DNA of 64,000 bases from Limnochorda sp. L945t. GTDB lineage: Bacteria > Bacillota > Limnochordia > Limnochordales > Geochordaceae. Below the pieces are notes generated by a model. That model did no database searches and was not told the DNA's origin. It saw only the letters and a program-made list of their open reading frames with translations. Position 1 is the stretch's first letter; every line of letters begins with the position of its first letter. Positions 1 to 7,582 of this stretch are shown piece by piece. The stretch lies in contig NZ_CP141615.1 in the NCBI RefSeq assembly GCF_035593305.1, positions 744,001 to 808,000 of the forward strand. Direction: 5' to 3'. Made by a program: the position numbers and the translations under genes.

Positions 1-162
1 AAGCGCCTGGATTTCCTGTTGGCTGACGTTGCCGGCCTGGCCCATCATGGCGTCCACCGGGTCCCCCGGCAGCAGCCGCAACAGCAAGAACGTCAGCAAC
101 ACGACGCCGGCTGCCAGCGGCACCGCCGATACCAGCCGGCGCACCACGCGCACGCCTTTCAC
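1..162 (-). CDS. Peptide ABC transporter permease, N-terminal part (cut by window edge)
   Basis: First 54 residues of an inner-membrane permease of the DppB/OppB type, which forms half of the channel of a di/oligopeptide ABC importer. The visible part is a basic N-terminus, one hydrophobic helix and the family's LLRLLPGDPVDAM motif, then the start of the periplasmic segment. GTG start at 162 with AGGGAGA a few bases upstream. It lies 31 bp after the substrate-binding protein gene on the same strand, so the two are co-transcribed under the c-di-AMP riboswitch. The rest lies outside the window. Confidence 0.85.
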   Translation of the reverse strand, partial: MKGVRVVRRLVSAVPLAAGVVLLTFLLLRLLPGDPVDAMMGQAGNVSQQEIQAL

Positions 163-193
163 CCGTACTCTCCCTTCTGGGGTGCCGTCGGCC

Positions 194-1768
194 TCACCGG
201 ACGGCGTAGCCCGCCTCCTGCAGGAGCTGGCGCGCCTTGTCGGGGTCGTACGGGTAGGGCTTCAACCGTTCGTCGTAGCCGAAACCGCTCGGCAGCATGG
301 CCGTTGCGACCCGGTGCGCGTACCCCCGGTAAAGGGCTTCGAGGATCTCGTCCCAGTCGACGGCGTAGTTGAGCGCCCGGCGAACCCGGGGATCCTTCAA
401 GCGGTCGTTGTTGAGCTCGATCTCGTAAAGCCGCGTGCCGGGCGCCACCTTGACCTGCACGCCCCGTGCCCTCTCCAGCCGGTCGACCGCGTCGGGCGGC
501 ACCTCCTGGATGATGTGCGCCTCCCCGGCCAGCAGGGCGGCGATGCGGCTGCCCGGTTCGGGCATCATGCGGAAGACGATCCGGCGGATCCTGGCCGGCC
601 CGACCGGCGGGAGTTGGGGCGAACCGCCGTAGTAGCCGTCGAATCGCTCCAGCACGATGTCCCCGTCGAGGCGGCCGCGCACGAACTTGAACGGCCCCGC
701 GCCCACGGGATGCCGGACGAACCCGGCGAGGCCCACTTGCTCCATGTACTTGTGCGGCACGATCTGCGTGTGGACGAGCAGTTGCAGGAAGACGGGGGAA
801 GGGTTTTTCAACGTCATCTTGACGGTGTAGTCGTCCACTTTCTCGACTTTGGACAGGGGCCCCAGCAGCCCGAGCCTGGGCGACGGGCGGCCGTCGAGCC
901 CCTTTGGGGAGAGGATGCGCTCGAACGTGAAGACCACGTCCTCGGCGGTCAACGGGTCACCGTTGTGGAAGCGGACGCCTCTGCGCAATTTGAATACATA
1001 CGTCGTGGCATGGGGCTGCTGCCACGACTCGGCGATTTCCGGGACGACCTCGCCGTCGGGGGTGCGGGTCACCAGCCCGTCGAACATGTTGCGCAGCACC
1101 GTCTCGGTGTCCCGATCCCGGTGATCGGCCGGGTCGAAGCTCTGGATACGATCGGCGCGTAAGCCCACGACGAGGGTGGTGCCGCCCTGGAGTTCCACGT
1201 CGTGGAGATTGATGCGGTTGTCGACCGAGGGGCGCCAGTTGCTCACCCGGGCCGACGCCGCCTCGATGGTGTCGAGGTAGTATCCGAAGATCCAGGGTGC
1301 ATCCTCGTACAGGATGCGCTGCGCCTTCACGTAGGCGTCCCGGGCCTTGGCCTCGTCCATGGTGGTCGACGCTGCGTCGAAGAGCCGGTCGACTTCCGGA
1401 TTGGAGTAAAACGAGAAGTTGCCGCGATCTTGCGTGCGCAGCTTGGGAATGGCCAGATCGAACGGCGAGAACGTGGCGCTTCCCCAGTCGGTGGCGTAGG
1501 CGTCTCGGGTGCCTTCTTGCGCCTCGGCGAGAAGCGTTTGGTATTCCCACACCCGGACCTGGGCGTCCACCCCGATCTGCCGCAGGTACCCTGCGATGGC
1601 CTGGAGCTCGGCCTCCCGGTTCTTGGCTCCGTCGAGCACGAGCCGGAGCACCTTGCCCTGGGCGAGCGCACCACCGGAAACGCTGCTCGACAGGCCTACC
1701 AGCAGGCTCGCCAGGAGCGCGGGCCACGCCAGAGCCTGCCCCCACCGGGACTGCGTGCGTCGAGCCAT
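194..1768 (-). CDS. Peptide ABC transporter substrate-binding protein (SBP_bac_5), circularly permuted
   Basis: Extracytoplasmic binding protein of the OppA/DppA family (524 aa) that should deliver peptides or similar ligands to the adjacent DppB-type permease. Signal peptide about 1-37. The domain order is unusual. Residues 39-194 match what is normally the C-terminal end of the family (IGVDAQVRVWEYQTLL, NPEVDRLFDAA, RILYEDAPWIFGYY). Residues 198-524 then start like a normal mature N-terminus (TLVVGLRADRIQSFDPADH), continue through SWQQ and LRRGVRFHNGDPLTAEDVVFTFERI, and stop exactly at LLQEAGY, where the normal C-terminal segment would begin. All parts of the fold seem present in permuted order. 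ATG start with GGGGA upstream. The family call is firm; permutation is inferred from motif order. Confidence 0.88.
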   Translation of the reverse strand: MARRTQSRWGQALAWPALLASLLVGLSSSVSGGALAQGKVLRLVLDGAKNREAELQAIAGYLRQIGVDAQVRVWEYQTLLAEAQEGTRDAYATDWGSATFSPFDLAIPKLRTQDRGNFSFYSNPEVDRLFDAASTTMDEAKARDAYVKAQRILYEDAPWIFGYYLDTIEAASARVSNWRPSVDNRINLHDVELQGGTTLVVGLRADRIQSFDPADHRDRDTETVLRNMFDGLVTRTPDGEVVPEIAESWQQPHATTYVFKLRRGVRFHNGDPLTAEDVVFTFERILSPKGLDGRPSPRLGLLGPLSKVEKVDDYTVKMTLKNPSPVFLQLLVHTQIVPHKYMEQVGLAGFVRHPVGAGPFKFVRGRLDGDIVLERFDGYYGGSPQLPPVGPARIRRIVFRMMPEPGSRIAALLAGEAHIIQEVPPDAVDRLERARGVQVKVAPGTRLYEIELNNDRLKDPRVRRALNYAVDWDEILEALYRGYAHRVATAMLPSGFGYDERLKPYPYDPDKARQLLQEAGYAVR

Positions 1769-1882
1769 GGCCGTCCCCTCTTTCCGTTGATGGCGTCGCG
1801 TGCTGCCCGCGGACGTGCGCGGCTCTGGGGAACCGGCGCGAGGTACGGGTGCGGCTGGGGCAGCGACTCGGCGAAGCGTACG

Positions 1883-1909
1883 AAAAACCCCGGGTCACGG
1901 ACCCCGGGG
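1883..1909 (-). terminator. Intrinsic terminator of the riboswitch expression platform
   Basis: On the minus strand a GC-rich stem (CCCCGGGGTC pairing with GACCCGGGG, loop CGT) is followed directly by TTTTT. It lies between the c-di-AMP aptamer (ends near 1946) and the binding-protein start at 1768, so it can only act as a leader attenuator for that operon, not as the end of another gene. Confidence 0.85.
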
Positions 1910-1945
1910 CGCTGGCAACGAGCCCCGTGGGCACGCCCCTCTGCC

Positions 1946-2073
1946 ACGCCTGCGAGGTTAGCTGACGGGCTCGGGCAGCCGAGGTTGCCCTATCGACCTT
2001 ACGGTCGAATTCGCCCCGACCTTGGGTCCCCCGCTCCGCCGGGCCGAGCTCCGGACCCGGCGGATTCGGCGAT
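1946..2073 (-). promoter_or_regulatory. c-di-AMP riboswitch (ydaO/yuaA class)
   Basis: The minus strand carries the conserved core of the ydaO aptamer: GGAGCGGGGGACCCAAGG at about 2038-2021, GGGGCGAAT at about 2017-2009, a variable hairpin (CGACC..GGTCG), then GAGCCCGTCAGCTAACCTCG ending near 1953 and GGCG closing the outer stem with CGCC at 2071-2068. It lies between a promoter at 2169-2140 and a terminator at 1909-1883. In known members, c-di-AMP binding favours the terminator and switches the gene off. Here it would make the peptide importer respond to c-di-AMP, the second messenger of cell-wall and osmotic state. Class is clear from sequence; the OFF direction is inferred. Confidence 0.92.
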
Positions 2074-2139
2074 CAGGTGGCCGCACGTGTGCGGGCGCAC
2101 TATCCAGTTGTGGGTGTCACTGCATACGATACCATCCCC

Positions 2140-2169
2140 ATTTTACGCCATCGGGCGCGACCGGGTCAA
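2140..2169 (-). promoter_or_regulatory. Promoter of the peptide transporter operon
   Basis: On the minus strand TTGACC (2169-2164), an 18-bp spacer and TAAAAT (2145-2140) form a sigma-A-type promoter. Transcription would start near 2133 and enter the c-di-AMP aptamer about 60 bases later, giving a leader of roughly 365 nt. Confidence 0.7.
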
Positions 2170-2331
2170 ACGACGGGCGGACGGGAGCAGACGGGGGAGG
2201 ACGGAGGGGTGCCGGGAAGCTCGAGGGCATGAACGCTTCGCGGTTTCGCCATCCGAAGGTAACACAGGGGAAGCGCGAAGGCTCGATGCTATGACCATAA
2301 ACATGGCAGGGAAGGTGGACGCCAACCACCC

Positions 2332-3501
2332 ATGCGGCCGCTGCATCGGTGGGCCATGGCCGCTGCCACCCTGGCCATCGGGCTCGCGCAGGCCCTGGCG
2401 CTGGCCGCCCCGCCGGCTCCTCCCCGACAGCCGGCCAGCGGTCCCGGGGGCCGGGACTACTCGCACGCCCGGGTGGTCATGAGCCGGGGCGGGGTGGCCG
2501 ACCGCGAGTACTGGATCTTCGAACCGGCCGACCCGGCGCCGGTGCAGGCGCCCGTCGTCGTCTTCCTGCACGGGTGGGGAGCGATGCTCCCGGATCCATA
2601 CGGTGCCTGGATCGAGCACCTGGTGCGCAAGGGCAACATCGTGGTCTTCCCGCGCTACCAGGCCACGTTGACGACGCCTCCGCGGTCCATGACCGACCAT
2701 GCCGTGGCAGCGGTGCGGCAGGCCCTGGGCCAGCTCTCTTCCGGCCGCCACGTGCGGCCCGATACCCGGCGCTTCGCCGTGGTGGGCCACTCCCTGGGCG
2801 GCGTCCTGGCCGCCAACCTGGCCGTCCGCGCACGCTACGGGCAGCTGCCTCTCCCGAAGGCCGTCATGGTGGTCGAGCCGGGCGATCCGCCCGAGACCGC
2901 CATCTGGTTTGCCCGCAAGCAGCCCAGCATCATGGAGGATTACGCCGGGATCGACCCCGGCACGCTCTTGCTCGTGGTCGCCGGTGACGCCGACCGGACA
3001 GTGGGAGAGCGGACGGCCCGTACGGTGTTTACACTAGCTCAGGTCGCGGCCGGTAACAAAAACTACGTGATCGTCCACAGCGACCGGCACGGTCGGCCGG
3101 CCCTGGTGGCCGATCACTATGCCCCCGCCGCCTTGGTGCCGCAAGACGCGCCCGAGGCCCCGGAGATCACCGTGGTGCCCGCCTGGATGCAGTCCGTCGC
3201 GTTGCGCCTGCTGGGTCTCGTCACGGGCCGGGTCGACGTCACCCGAAGCGTGGGGCCGCCCGACGCGCTGGACTATTTCGGGTTCTGGAAACTCCTGGAT
3301 GCCCTGCTCGACGCCGCGTTCTACGGGCGTTGCCGGGCCGTGGCCCTGGGAGACACGCCGGAGCAGCGGTTCATGGGCACGTGGAGCGACGGGGTGCCCG
3401 TCCGGCCCCTCGAAGTCTACGTGACCCTCCCGCCAGCCGCCCTGCCGGGGGCGCCTTCCCGGGCTCACGCCGGCGCGCCCGAACAGGCCGGAGCGCCCTG
3501 A
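2332..3501 (+). CDS. Secreted alpha/beta-hydrolase (esterase/lipase-like)
   Basis: 389 aa with an N-terminal signal peptide (about 1-26), so probably exported. Oxyanion motif FLHGWG at 78-83 and nucleophile elbow GHSLGG at 152-157 (Ser154) are clear. Chlorophyllase/PAF-acetylhydrolase-like enzymes have this layout, but the substrate cannot be told from sequence. The tail (about 300-389) has no recognised motif and is Ala/Pro-rich at its end. The upstream GAAGGTGG lies rather far from the ATG, so the internal ATG at 2356 is an alternative start. It is divergent from the riboswitch operon and convergent with the next gene, whose stop is 3 bp away. Confidence 0.75.
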   Translation: MRPLHRWAMAAATLAIGLAQALALAAPPAPPRQPASGPGGRDYSHARVVMSRGGVADREYWIFEPADPAPVQAPVVVFLHGWGAMLPDPYGAWIEHLVRKGNIVVFPRYQATLTTPPRSMTDHAVAAVRQALGQLSSGRHVRPDTRRFAVVGHSLGGVLAANLAVRARYGQLPLPKAVMVVEPGDPPETAIWFARKQPSIMEDYAGIDPGTLLLVVAGDADRTVGERTARTVFTLAQVAAGNKNYVIVHSDRHGRPALVADHYAPAALVPQDAPEAPEITVVPAWMQSVALRLLGLVTGRVDVTRSVGPPDALDYFGFWKLLDALLDAAFYGRCRAVALGDTPEQRFMGTWSDGVPVRPLEVYVTLPPAALPGAPSRAHAGAPEQAGAP

Positions 3502-3504
3502 CCG

Positions 3505-4773
3505 TCACGCGGCGAACCGGGCCGGGACACAACGGTCCAGGATCCACTGGGCGGCCTCGTCGAGCACCTCGTGCAGGTGGGAGGCGAGGGAGTGGTCGGC
3601 ACCCTCCAGCCACCGGAGCGTGAGGGGCGCCCGCACCCGAGCAGCGTGTCGCTCCACCTGCGCCGGGTCGGCCAGGGGATCCTGCGTACCGGAAAACCAG
3701 AGCATGGGCGTCTCGATGCGGTCGAAGGTATCCTCGGCCGCCGGGAAGCTGCCGTCCGGCATGTGCAACGGAAAGCCGAACAACACCAAACCGGCAAACG
3801 GCCGCCGGGAGGCCGCCATGACCGAGACCCGGGCGCCGAGCGACTTGCCGGCGAGCACGGTCCGTTCGGGAGGCAGACCCAGCCGGGTGCCGACCCAGTC
3901 CAGCACCGCGGCCAGATCCTCCCCCTCCGGATGGAGCGTGGGCGTCGTCTCGCCCCGCACCCGGTAGCCGAAGTCGAAGCGTACGGCCGCCAGGCCCCGT
4001 TGTGCCAGGCGCTGGCACAGGTGGAAGCTCAACGGGTGAGATGCGTCGTGGCTGGCCCCGTGCATGGCGACGACCACGGCTGCCGGCGTCACCTGGTACG
4101 GCAGGTGGAGAAAGACGGGCAGCGGCGTGCCCCGGCTGCCCGCGACCCGGGCCTCTTCGATGCCTCCCCCGATCATGGCGTCCAGCTCGGCGACCATGGC
4201 GTCCCGCAGCGACCCGTCGGCGTATGCCTGGAGCAGCTCACGGCCTGCGTCCCTGCCTGCCCGGGACGCCTCGGCGATGAGCGCGTTGGCCCTGGCCGGC
4301 CGTTCCACGAACCGGCCCACTTCCTGCCACGGTCCTTCCGGGGCCTCGCGCACCGCCACGGCCAGCGGGATCTTGGGGCGGCCAGCGGTCAGATGGCGCT
4401 CCCGCAAGTCGGGCCGTTCGTCACGGCGAAACAGCCGGAGCGGCACGCCGCCGGCCTCCGCCAGGCGGGCCAGCACGGGCACGGTGGCCATGCAGTCCGG
4501 GCACCACGCTTCGGCCAACGCGTACAGCCGCCCTCCCGAGGCGGCGAACGCTCTCGCCCGCTCCCGTACCGCCTCGGGGATGTCCGGTGCCTGCTCGTAG
4601 TACCGGCGCATCCGGCGGGCCGAGGCTGAGGGCGACGCTTCGACGAACGACTGGAACGAAGTACCAGACTCCCATTGCGAACGATCGATGAGCGACGGCA
4701 AGACCACGCTGCCCAAAGCCCGCACCCCTCTCGTACCGGCCGGTGAACCGCCGGCCTCCCAGGAGCCACTCAC
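3505..4773 (-). CDS. Thioredoxin-like domain fused to alpha/beta-hydrolase
   Basis: 422 aa with two domains. The first (about 30-175) is thioredoxin-like with a redox-type CPDC motif at 91-94 in the context AEAWCPDCMATVPVLARL. The second (about 220-418) is an alpha/beta-hydrolase of the dienelactone-hydrolase/KANL3 type, with a GKSLGA elbow (Ser311), an acidic residue in TQDPLAD and a His in GADHSLASH. No signal peptide, so cytoplasmic. The start is uncertain: the GTG at 4773 gives the longest frame but has no good ribosome site, and in-frame starts nearer residue 23 are possible. I do not know a named family with this domain order; function unassigned. Confidence 0.75.
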   Translation of the reverse strand: MSGSWEAGGSPAGTRGVRALGSVVLPSLIDRSQWESGTSFQSFVEASPSASARRMRRYYEQAPDIPEAVRERARAFAASGGRLYALAEAWCPDCMATVPVLARLAEAGGVPLRLFRRDERPDLRERHLTAGRPKIPLAVAVREAPEGPWQEVGRFVERPARANALIAEASRAGRDAGRELLQAYADGSLRDAMVAELDAMIGGGIEEARVAGSRGTPLPVFLHLPYQVTPAAVVVAMHGASHDASHPLSFHLCQRLAQRGLAAVRFDFGYRVRGETTPTLHPEGEDLAAVLDWVGTRLGLPPERTVLAGKSLGARVSVMAASRRPFAGLVLFGFPLHMPDGSFPAAEDTFDRIETPMLWFSGTQDPLADPAQVERHAARVRAPLTLRWLEGADHSLASHLHEVLDEAAQWILDRCVPARFAA

Positions 4774-4852
4774 TTCTCGGAGTCAGAGGAGGCGCGCCCC
4801 ACGCGCCGGATCCATTCTAGTCCGGCCTCGAGCCGGGTGCAGGAAAGGTGAG

Positions 4853-5620
4853 GTGGCAACGGTGGGGTTCGGTGCGCAATGCCGTGGGATGAGGCACGTC
4901 GTGGCGCTGGCCGCCGGGCTGTCGCTGGTGGCGGGCGCGGCGCTCGTAGCCCGGGCGCAGTCGGACGAGACGTGGGAGACGCCCCCGGGCGAGGAGATGC
5001 CCTCCGGGATGAGCGACGTCCTGCCCGCCGAAGGAGGGGTGGCCGGGGTTTACGGTGAGGCCGGTTACCAGCGGTTCAACCTCGACGAGATCAACTCGGC
5101 CTTGGCAGGAAAAGGGCTCCCCCAGTTCCAGCAGGATGGGTTGACGCTCGCTTGGGGCTTCGTCGCCGGGGCGGACTCCCTGCAGATCCGGGGCGGCGGC
5201 GCGCACTCCCGGTTCGAGAGCAGGGAAGAGGGGAAGGGCTTCAGCCGGCTCACCATCGACGACGGGTATCTCGGGGTACACTGGACCCTCGCCGGCAACC
5301 AGACCGTGCGGCTGACGGGTGGCGGCAACGTGGGGCTTGCCCAGGTGGCGCTGGAGACGTATGCAGCCAGCGCTCCTGTGCAACTGGGCAGCACCGGCGG
5401 GTCTCGCTACACCCGGTTCATGCTGACGCTCGAGCCGCAGGCCGCCGTGCAGGTCTACTTCACCCCGCGGGTGGGGCTCGAGCTGCGGGCGGGCTACCGG
5501 CTGGCCACCGACTTCTGGAACGCCAAGTGGGCCAGGGCCGACGGCCAGACTGTCGATCAGACCCCGGCCGTCCTCAACGGCCCGACGCTGCGGCTGGGGC
5601 TGCTGCTGGGGAGCTTCTGA
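4853..5620 (+). CDS. Predicted outer-membrane beta-barrel protein
   Basis: About 255 aa. A signal peptide is followed by an acidic linker and then alternating hydrophobic/polar strands rich in Gly and aromatics, ending in TLRLGLLLGSF, the terminal-Phe pattern recognised by outer-membrane insertases. The GTG at 4853 has AGGAAAGG four bases upstream; the ATG at 4889 gives a more usual signal peptide and is the alternative. No enzymatic motif. Architecture resembles small OmpW/OmpA-like barrels, but no family can be named. The companion protein at 34456-35217 has the same organisation. Confidence 0.6.
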   Translation: MATVGFGAQCRGMRHVVALAAGLSLVAGAALVARAQSDETWETPPGEEMPSGMSDVLPAEGGVAGVYGEAGYQRFNLDEINSALAGKGLPQFQQDGLTLAWGFVAGADSLQIRGGGAHSRFESREEGKGFSRLTIDDGYLGVHWTLAGNQTVRLTGGGNVGLAQVALETYAASAPVQLGSTGGSRYTRFMLTLEPQAAVQVYFTPRVGLELRAGYRLATDFWNAKWARADGQTVDQTPAVLNGPTLRLGLLLGSF

Positions 5621-5704
5621 GGCGGGCCTCCGAGAGGGGCTGACGGGCGCCGCTCGGGCCAGGGCGAGCGCAGGCGAGGCCGATGGCGGCTGCCGGGCGT
5701 TCGA

Positions 5705-5733
5705 TTGACACGATCGGCCGGGCACCGTATCAT
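5705..5733 (+). promoter_or_regulatory. tRNA promoter
   Basis: TTGACA (5705-5710), 17-bp spacer, TATCAT (5728-5733): a near-consensus sigma-A promoter about 50 bp before the tRNA-Gly/tRNA-Arg pair. Confidence 0.85.
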
Positions 5734-5789
5734 GGTGCTCGGCTGCAAGGCTGTCGAGCACGGCAGCCGAGCGGCCTCTCGGCCGGCAG

Positions 5790-5863
5790 GCGGGTGTAGC
5801 TCAATGGTAGAGCACTGGCCTTCCAAGCCAGGTACGGGGGTTCGATTCCCCTCACCCGCTCCA
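5790..5863 (+). tRNA. tRNA-Gly (anticodon TCC)
   Basis: Complete cloverleaf: acceptor GCGGGTG/CACCCGC, D arm GCTCAATGGTAGAGC, anticodon stem CTGGC/GCCAG with loop CTTCCAA (anticodon TCC), T arm with TTCGATT, and an encoded 3' CCA. Confidence 0.97.
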
Positions 5864-5871
5864 CTCCCGGG

Positions 5872-5947
5872 GCGCCCGTAGCTCAGGGGATAGAGCAGGT
5901 GCCTTCTAAGCACAAGGCCGCAGGTTCGAATCCTGCCGGGCGCACCA
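5872..5947 (+). tRNA. tRNA-Arg (anticodon TCT)
   Basis: Acceptor GCGCCCG/CGGGCGC, anticodon loop CTTCTAA (anticodon TCT, reads AGA), T arm GCAGG/CCTGC with TTCGAAT, encoded CCA. Eight bp downstream of tRNA-Gly, so processed from the same transcript. The first anticodon-stem pair (27-43) is a G-A mismatch. Confidence 0.96.
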
Positions 5948-6288
5948 GTCGTGGCCCGGGTTTGTTCCAACCGAGCTGGATGGCTCCTGCCACGACGCGG
6001 GCCGTGGGCCCGAAACCCGCCAAGGCGCCGGAAGCAAGGTCGTCACCAACGAGTTGCGCACCACGGCCACTTGCCTCGTGCCTGCTTTCCGAGAGCCGCC
6101 CCGCCCATGGCCACGAGATCCACCGGTGGATCCGGATCCGGCAAATGGGTCGCTGATCCAGCGTCCTTCCCGGCGGATGGGCTCGTGGACCCAGGTCAAC
6201 AGCGCCACCATGGCGTGGATGACAGCCGCCACCTCGTAGTCCGGTCGGACGTCCACGTCCGCCAGCAACGCCATGACGCCGCACCAGC
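5948..6288. other. Gene-free stretch, possibly holding a methylase scrap
   Basis: No intact gene seen. One minus-strand frame spells REGRWISDPFAGSGST near 6190-6120, which looks like motif IV of DNA methyltransferases with its usual preceding context. Nothing else of such an enzyme is present, so this is at most a remnant. The + strand ends with the promoter of the MarR gene. Confidence 0.35.
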
Positions 6289-6316
6289 TTGACAGGAGTG
6301 ACCGGCGGCATATATT
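6289..6316 (+). promoter_or_regulatory. Promoter of the MarR gene
   Basis: TTGACA (6289-6294), 16-bp spacer, TATATT (6311-6316). The -10 box lies inside the 29-bp palindrome described separately. Confidence 0.75.
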
Positions 6317-6336
6317 TTGGAGTCCGAAACATATGC
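6308..6336 (+). promoter_or_regulatory. 29-bp palindromic operator at the MarR promoter
   Basis: Near-perfect inverted repeat centred on 6322: 12 of 14 positions pair, with outer arms GCATAT/ATATGC and inner TTT-GGA/TCC-AAA blocks. It covers the -10 box and the expected transcription start and ends 17 bp before the MarR ATG. Length and position are typical of a MarR-dimer autoregulatory operator. Confidence 0.75.
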
Positions 6337-6352
6337 TCTGCGAGGGAACGGC

Positions 6353-7021
6353 ATGGCGGCGCAGCACGCGGACTCGGTGGCTGCCCAGGTGGCGGCGGGG
6401 CTGGTCAAGCTCAGCCTGGCGTTGCGGCACGAAGCGTGGAAGGAGGCCAGGGGCGGCGGCCTCACGCCCACCCAGGGGCAGGTGCTCAGTTGGCTGCTCC
6501 TTCAGGCCCCCGGGCAGTGTCCGACTCCCGGAGAGCTCGCGAAGGCGCTGGCGCTGAGCCCCGCCACGGTGAGCGAGGCGCTCAGGACCCTGGAGGCGAA
6601 GGGGCTGGTGCGCCGCCGGCAGTCGGGCGACGACCGCCGTTCGTTTCAGTTGGCGCTCACCGGTGCCGGAAGCCGGGTCGCGCAGGCCAGTGCGGGGTGG
6701 GCCGACTTCCTGGCGGTGGCCGTGGATAGCCTGCCACCGGCGGATCAGGTGGCCCTGCTGAGGGTGCTGGTACGCCTCATCCGCACCCTGCAGCTCCAGG
6801 GCAAGATCTCCGTCGCCCGCATGTGCGTGAGCTGCACGTACTTCCGCCCGTTCGCCCACCCGGATCCGGAGCGCCCCCATCACTGCAATTACGTCGATGC
6901 GGCCTTCGGCGACGGGCGGCTTCGGTTGGAATGTCCGGATTACGAGCCCGCACCTGATGGGCGGCAGGAGACCGCGTGGGAGGCGTGGGCGGGGAGGTGG
7001 GAGAGGGCGGCCGAGACTTGA
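6353..7021 (+). CDS. MarR-family regulator with C-terminal Cys/His metal-binding-type extension
   Basis: 222 aa. Residues about 10-150 are a MarR winged helix (TPGELAKALALSPATVSEALRTLEAKGLVRRR, then the DDRR wing). A C-terminal extension has Cys158-x2-Cys161, His176-His177-Cys178 and Cys194, a spacing that suggests a bound metal or Fe-S cluster. I recall MarR-like proteins with the same tail in Proteobacteria; its ligand is unknown to me. The ATG at 6353 is chosen for its upstream GAGGGAAC; an in-frame TTG at 6317 would overlap the operator. Probably autoregulated through the 29-bp palindrome. The cupredoxin gene follows on the same strand. Confidence 0.85.
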   Translation: MAAQHADSVAAQVAAGLVKLSLALRHEAWKEARGGGLTPTQGQVLSWLLLQAPGQCPTPGELAKALALSPATVSEALRTLEAKGLVRRRQSGDDRRSFQLALTGAGSRVAQASAGWADFLAVAVDSLPPADQVALLRVLVRLIRTLQLQGKISVARMCVSCTYFRPFAHPDPERPHHCNYVDAAFGDGRLRLECPDYEPAPDGRQETAWEAWAGRWERAAET

Positions 7022-7121
7022 GGCAGGGTTGGGGGCTGTTGACCGTCCGGCTTTAGGACACACGTGCTGGGCCCGTCGACGGGCTTTCGCCGAAGGCGTG
7101 ATTCGAGGAGGAGGCGTTGAG

Positions 7122-7553
7122 GTGAACAAGCGTCCAATCCGGCTGGCAGCTCTGGGAGTGGGCTTGGCGGCCCTCGCCGCCGTGAGCGTGGTGGGGCTGG
7201 TGCGTTACGGCAGCGGGGGAGAGGCGGCGTCGCCGCCCGTCCGAAGTTACACGGTGACGATGAAGTTGACGAAGGCGACCGTCGCCGACGTGCCTACCAT
7301 CGCCGTCACCAATCTGCCTGCCGACGCCATCGCCTACGAGGGCGACGGCGTCGAGTTCACCATCGTCAACGAGAGTCCCATCGACGAAGGGTTCGCCATT
7401 GACGCTTACGGGATCAAGGAGGTACTGAAGCCGGGGGAGACCCGGAGGGCGCGCATCCAGCGGGTGCGGGCCGGCGCGTACCCCATCTACTGCCAGCTTC
7501 ATCCTTTGAGCGTCCACCAGAGCGGCACGCTGCTGGTTTTGCCGAAGCCGTAA
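7122..7553 (+). CDS. Membrane-anchored cupredoxin-like protein
   Basis: 143 aa: an N-terminal hydrophobic anchor or signal (about 7-27) and a cupredoxin fold related to the CuA domains of COX2 and N2O reductase (EGFAIDAYGIKEVLKPGET, then YPIYCQLHPLSVHQSG). The copper loop keeps Cys124 and His132, but the second CuA Cys is missing, His127 lies in the loop, and the upstream His ligand before GF is Glu. A mononuclear or altered copper site is therefore more likely than CuA. GTG start with GGAGGAGG at ideal distance. It lies 100 bp behind the Cys-rich MarR gene, suggesting a redox or copper link. Confidence 0.75.
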   Translation: MNKRPIRLAALGVGLAALAAVSVVGLVRYGSGGEAASPPVRSYTVTMKLTKATVADVPTIAVTNLPADAIAYEGDGVEFTIVNESPIDEGFAIDAYGIKEVLKPGETRRARIQRVRAGAYPIYCQLHPLSVHQSGTLLVLPKP

Positions 7554-7582
7554 CGGAGTGCCGCGCGGCGGAACGGCGCGTC

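Noticed and set aside
4700-4800. T-box or other riboswitch upstream of the thioredoxin-hydrolase gene
   Set aside because: No conserved T-box sequence or terminator structure could be identified.
5949-5995. GTCGTGGC/GCCACGAC inverted repeat behind tRNA-Arg as a terminator
   Set aside because: The loop is over 30 bases and no T-run follows.
6110-6200. DNA methyltransferase gene on the minus strand (DPFAGSGST)
   Set aside because: Only motif IV and a few residues before it are visible, with no other methylase motif and no consistent frame. Reported only as a possible scrap.
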